NCBI GenBank assembly: GCA_038501785.1
Contig: JBAMJR010000198.1
Span: 590,001 to 654,000, forward strand
Length of the DNA stretch: 64,000 nt
Source: Myoxocephalus aenaeus
Lineage: Eukaryota > Chordata > Actinopteri > Perciformes > Cottidae
Reading direction: 5' to 3'
Part shown: positions 60,401-64,000 of the stretch, in pieces
Numbering within the stretch: position 1 is the stretch's first letter
How the letters are laid out: each line of letters opens with the position of its first letter
Made by a program: the position numbers and the translations under genes
Notes under the pieces: model-generated
Databases searched by the model: none
What the model saw: the letters and a program-made list of their open reading frames with translations, nothing else
What the model was told of the DNA's origin: nothing

Positions 60401-63400
60401 CGTGGTCGAATGGGAGCCGAGTCAAGGGATGGGAAGTTCGTGCATGTGTTGAGGGTAAAGAGAGGGACCCCATCAGAGGCCGTTAGTGAGGGCTAATGGC
60501 CCCGTCATTACCGCTCCGCTCTCCATTCATCTCGGTTCTCACAAGCCGGAGGAGACGCCGGCTAAAAGATATATAAACCGTCTCGTGAAAATCAAATCTG
60601 AAGGCAGAAACAGATCTGAGAAACAGTAACAGATTAAAGACTCATCAGACGGCGTCGCCTTTCTTCAGAGGTTTTCACAAAGATTTAAAGTTTTAACGTT
60701 TCATTTATCGTTAACTAGTTTTCTTTGTAAGTTAGAGAGTCAAAGACCCACCTGTCTTCCTTTTTAGCACCTGTTTGTCAAACACCATTTCAAATCTAAG
60801 TGGGTATTTTTTAACTGACCAAAAAAACGTCAAACAAATTTCACATTTAACATGTTTATTTAACTATGTGATGATATGTTTAGCTAGTTATCCAATTTTT
60901 GTTGGAGAATACTGAATTCCTTTCTTAAAAAAAATAAAAAATGCTTTTATGTTGTTGTTTTTTGCCGAAACACACACACACATTTTGTCAGCATCAGCCA
61001 TAGAAACCCAACATATGTAATATGTATGTTATCATAGTTAATGTTAAGTATTTATGTCTCTGAACGACTGTGCCGGATAGTAATAGTCTCAGTTAGTAAC
61101 TTCCCAGAAAGGTTTAATTACTTCCAACATCCACCTTTCTGTATACTATTAAATAAACCTGCCTCCTTCTTCCTGATTTACACATCACTGTAAACGTGAT
61201 AAAAAAGAACTATTTTCATGCCTGTTTTAATGCCTGTTTTTTTCTCTACCTCAGCGGATGGCGACCCCCACTTTGTGGTGGAGTTCCCGCTCAGTAAACT
61301 GACGGTGTGCTTCAACATCAACGGTGAGCCCGGACACGTCCTGCGCCTGGTGTCCGACCACAAGCACTCTGGTGAGACTCCTCGGTACACGGTCGCTAAA
61401 GACCCTTTACTTCAAGTCAAGCTCCACATACTGTACGCTTCATTTACCGTAAAAGTCGGGTTACAAGCCGCTCCTACCTCCGGTCAGTGTCCCGCTGTAG
61501 CAAGCTAGGAGCAGCGCTAGCTCCCCGCTGCTGCTAGCTCCCCGCTGCTGCTAGCTCCCCGCTGCTGCTAGCTCCCCGCTCCTGCTGCTAGCTAGCGCTG
61601 CTGCTAGCTCCCCGCTGCTGCAGCTACTGCCGCGTCCCCTCTGCCCAACTCGGGTGTCGAGCCGGGGCTGGTCCCGCTACCTTCGGTGGTTGTCGGGGAG
61701 CTAGCGGAAGTTAGCAGAGAGCTAGCGGACGTTAGCGGGGAACTAGCATGAGCGCCAGCTGGCTACAGCGGGGAGCAAACGGGGACACTGACCGAAGGTA
61801 GTAGCGGCGTGTAACCCGACTTTTACGGTACTCATGTCACGGTGTCTCCAGGTGTGACGGTAAACGGGAAGCTCATCGGCGCCCCGGCCCCGCCGGGTAG
61901 CCACAAGCAGCAGCGCACCTACTTCAGCACCATCACCATCGTGGTGGATCAGCCCAGTCGCGCCTACATCGAGGTGACGCCCAAGAAGGTGATCCTGGAC
62001 GGGCGGGACCGGATGGTGCTGCCCTGCCACTCCACGGTGGCCGTGGACAGCGGCGCTCTGTCGGTGGCCATCGTGGGGAAGTCCAACGTGACCGTGACGG
62101 TCGGCGGGAACGTGGTGTTTGTGATCCTGCTGCATCAGTACAAGAACCCGGCGCCCTACCAGAGGGACCACCTGGGGTTCTACGTCGCCAACAGCAAGGG
62201 GCTGTCGCACAACTGCCACGGCCTGCTGGGTAGGTGTTGGTGAAAACAGACTTTAACGCCAATGAATCCTCACTTCTCTTGGACTAGGAGCCTTTGGACC
62301 CATGTTTATCCAATATGACGGGACAGAAAACATCCAAATGACATTGTGTGGAGTTAGCGGTTAGCACTAGCTTTTTTTACGATTAAGTTCAGACACAAAA
62401 TGTTTTAACGTACACATTTTAAAAAGCATTCCTGATTTTTGTAAATTCTATTTAATATTACATTCGGTGACGAAACCATTGTGACTTGTTTAAGACGGGA
62501 AACTCAACGTTTTTAGGACTTTATTGCAAAGACTTGAGGCTTTCTTGTGACTTGGTTCCTCCGCCTGACAAACCTAAAGCCTCACTTTATACTCACACAA
62601 ATAGCAACAATATACATCAGTATATTATATTCAATAGTCAATATTATAATGTCAAACTGGACGAACAATTTACTGATACTGTAATTCCTAAACCTTCACC
62701 TCTTTTTGCTATTTGTGAGCACCCTGCAGGTTGTAAAATATGTTCTTACTTAACATTCATAAACATTCAAATAGTAAATAAATGTATTAAAATTAAAGGC
62801 TGAGTTCCTGGGGAATTTGAACTAAATGGTCCCGTGTGGGGCATGAAATTTAATGTAAATCTTTTTTATTTTTTATTTTTAGTGCTAGACAAAATGTCAG
62901 GTTTATTTAAGGATTATCATGGCTCCTCTGAGCCCAGACCCAAAACACTGTAGAGGGAAATCTTCTGATTAGAAGTGGTGTCACTTAATCCAGTTAAACC
63001 AGTTTAAACTGCCCGATTCTGCATTAAGGAGCTCAAAAACTATTTTTTGGTTTTAGTGTCTGATGATCTTATAGAGTTTTTTTCCCAAATCTTCACTGAG
63101 ATCGCGACACAATTTTGCAAATTTGGAGCAAAAGGGCCACAGTTCGGTTCAATTGAAGTATTTAAGGATAAAGCTAATATTTTGGTCGGTACGCCATCAT
63201 GAAGGTACATTTGCCCGGATAAAGATTAACTGACTATAATCATGGCGTTATCCGACACAACACAGACTCTAGAGGCCTCCGGGACTCAACGGGGACTTAA
63301 AATAACTCTGACCCCTGTCGACCTGCAGGTCAGTTCCTGTACCAGGAAGTGGGACTGGCTCAGCTTCCGGCCCGAGGCGACGCGAAGCCGGCGGCCGTGC

Positions 63401-63588
63401 TGAAGGTGAAGGAGCGCTCGGTGCCGGTGGTCCAGAAGAGCCGGAGGATCTACAGCGGCACTCAGAGCGTGGACTGCTGGTTCGCCCGGAACAACGCCGC
63501 CAAGCTGATCGACGGACGCTACGAGGACTATTTGACGTCGCACATGTTCGACACGGGGGAGGGGCCCCGCGGGACCAACCGGGTGTGA
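48205..63588 (+). CDS. itih5: Inter-alpha-trypsin inhibitor heavy chain 5
   Basis: Secreted extracellular-matrix heavy chain of the ITIH family. 14 coding exons: 48205-48318, 48400-48444, 49019-49182, 50198-50299, 51664-51923, 52303-52472, 52734-52850, 55081-55252, 55933-56242, 58360-59036, 60009-60062, 61255-61371, 61852-62229, 63329-63588. They total 2940 nt, 979 aa, somewhat longer than human ITIH5. Signal peptide MLLLPLLLCVSQSVLG; VIT domain about 50-180; vWA domain with MIDAS DTSAS at 312-316 and the segment IFTIGIGNDVDYRLLE; a low-complexity Pro/Gly/Glu linker in exons 10-11; DPHF coupling site with Asp732; C-terminal region including CWFARNNAAKLIDGRYEDYL. Identity rests on sequence, exon number and head-to-head position with itih2. 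Confidence 0.96.
49585..49640. mobile_element. Possible hAT terminal fragment, itih5 intron 3
   Basis: Ends in GTTGGGCACCACTG, whose reverse complement CAGTGGTGCCCAAC resembles a hAT terminus, next to TTGTGGCCCCTAGAAGGAGC. Only one end is visible. Confidence 0.4.
49959..50031. repeat. (AC)n microsatellite, itih5 intron 3
   Basis: Uninterrupted AC run. Confidence 0.95.
50316..50352. repeat. (GT)n near itih5 exon 4 donor
   Basis: GT run beginning about 16 bases after the exon 4 donor at 50300. Confidence 0.95.
50525..50577. repeat. (CTC)n microsatellite
   Basis: About 17 CTC/CCT trinucleotides in itih5 intron 4. Confidence 0.95.
51533..51620. mobile_element. hAT-type terminus next to itih5 exon 5
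   Basis: CAGTGGTTCTCAAACTGTGA followed by GGCGCGCCCCTCTAGTGGGGCGC is typical of Charlie-like hAT ends. Only this terminus is seen; it ends about 40 bases before the exon 5 acceptor. Confidence 0.6.
52997..53343. mobile_element. GCTAGC fold-back element, itih5 intron 7
   Basis: 347 bp with terminal inverted repeats: TACCGTAAACGTTGGGTTAC at the left and GTAACCCAACTTTAACGGTA at the right, continued inward by AGCCGCTACTACCTTCGG-type sequence. The interior alternates GCTAGC, CAGCAGCGCTAGC and CCCGCTAGCTC units in both orientations. No ORF. Ends are compatible with a TA target site. Confidence 0.8.
53480..53760. mobile_element. Teleost dispersed repeat fragment, itih5 intron 7
   Basis: TTGAAGCCTTGAGTTCGTCA and GGCCGTCGCCATCTTGG, with TTTTTGTAACCAGTGAAGG, belong to a common percomorph repeat. 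A second partial copy is at about 54560-54790 (AGAAGCCTTGAGTTTGGAGT ... GCCCCGCCCTGAAGCAT). The same family contributes the repeat in itih2 intron 15. Confidence 0.6.
54560..54790. mobile_element. Second copy of the same dispersed repeat
   Basis: Shares AAGCCTTGAGTTTGG, GATGTCGCCATCT and GACCTGTTAATCACAAAGTA GCCCCGCCC with 53480-53760 and 32080-32280. Confidence 0.55.
55360..55750. mobile_element. GCTAGC fold-back element, itih5 intron 8
   Basis: 391 bp with inverted termini TACCGTGAACATCGGGTTAC and GTTACCCAACGTTTACGGTA, extended inward by GCCGCTCCTACGGCCGGTCA / ACTGACCGAAGGTAGTAG. The interior contains GCTGCTGCTACCGGCC and CAAGCTAGTAGCAGCGCTGC units. It fills more than half of the 680-bp intron. 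Confidence 0.85.
57410..57481. repeat. (AC)n microsatellite, itih5 intron 9
   Basis: Uninterrupted AC run; a shorter GT run lies at 57229-57262. Confidence 0.95.
61445..61830. mobile_element. GCTAGC fold-back element, itih5 intron 12
   Basis: 386 bp with the best-matched termini of the family: TACCGTAAAAGTCGGGTTAC and GTAACCCGACTTTTACGGTA. Next inward are AAGCCGCTCCTACCTCCGGT and GACCGAAGGTAGTAGCGGCG. The interior repeats GCTGCTGCTAGCTCCCCGCT. It occupies 80% of the 480-bp intron and ends 21 bp before the exon 13 acceptor. Confidence 0.88.
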
Positions 63589-63836
63589 CCCACCATTTAC
63601 GGGACTCCTCTTACTTTAAGTATCCATATCCATACGGACCACCTTCACTATGTGATCCACGTCACATCCCAGCAGGCGTTTCCAAAAGCCAAAACTTCAC
63701 AGTTCACCGTTTTCCTTTTTTTTTTTTTGGCCTCTTTTGAATATATTTTTGTATTATTTCTAATGAGAATGACATGTTTTTTTGTTTATTATTATATTAT
63801 GTGTATTATTTTTTATAATATTTTTTTGTGATTGTA

Positions 63837-63842
63837 AATAAA
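63837..63842 (+). terminator. itih5 polyadenylation signal
   Basis: AATAAA 249 bases after the stop codon, followed by A-rich then T/G-rich sequence. The window ends about 160 bases later with no further gene. Confidence 0.8.
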
Positions 63843-64000
63843 ACACTTAAAACACACATTTTTCTGAGACTTTCATGGTTGGGACGTGCGTGTTTCTCCT
63901 CGCACGTCAAATATGCCAAACATGTCTCAGGCGTGGCGACCTTGAGCCGAAGATCACACCTGGTAACCTCTTGTCCCAGCGGCAATGACCAGACGCACAA

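Overview
The window is nuclear DNA of a ray-finned fish, probably a percomorph. The reasons are intron-rich genes with vertebrate exon phases, very dense CA/GT microsatellites, and many dispersed repeats typical of teleosts. All calls come from reading the sequence; no search was run. Exon coordinates were assembled by hand, and every exon chain below stays in frame from start to stop.

Layout. 1-13.8 kb: no convincing gene, only microsatellites, a long CTT-type tract, small palindromes and one fold-back element. 13.8-19.0 kb: arm A of a large inverted duplication. 19.8-23.9 kb (-): atp5f1c, mitochondrial ATP synthase gamma subunit. 24.4-28.8 kb (+): kin (KIN17), head-to-head with atp5f1c over a 0.5 kb shared promoter region. 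29.1-39.3 kb (-): itih2, 21 coding exons, tail-to-tail with kin. 40.1-45.8 kb: arm B, the inverted copy of arm A. 48.2-63.6 kb (+): itih5, 14 coding exons, head-to-head with itih2. Gene order and all four orientations match what I recall of human 10p14 (ITIH5-ITIH2-KIN-ATP5F1C). TAF3, the next gene in human, was not recognised in the left 13 kb.

The two itih genes encode secreted inter-alpha-trypsin-inhibitor heavy chains (VIT domain, vWA domain with an intact DxSxS metal site, and the Asp-Pro-His-Phe site where the heavy chain is cut and coupled to bikunin's chondroitin sulfate). kin encodes a nuclear zinc-finger DNA/RNA-binding protein, and atp5f1c the rotor shaft of ATP synthase.

The most unusual part is the inverted duplication. 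Each 5.2-5.7 kb arm carries (i) an intronless ORF for a 333-residue coiled-coil protein with in-frame heptad repeats, identical in both arms; (ii) a 1.8-2.3 kb array of about 55-57 bp units built on a palindromic core, with spacers in both orientations; and (iii) a 1.27 kb hAT-like non-autonomous element at the inner edge. The arms bracket the atp5f1c-kin-itih2 block. A separate 318 bp segment lies on the inner side of arm A but the outer side of arm B, as if circularly permuted. A second novelty is a family of fold-back, MITE-like elements rich in GCTAGC, with at least four copies, three of them in itih5 introns.
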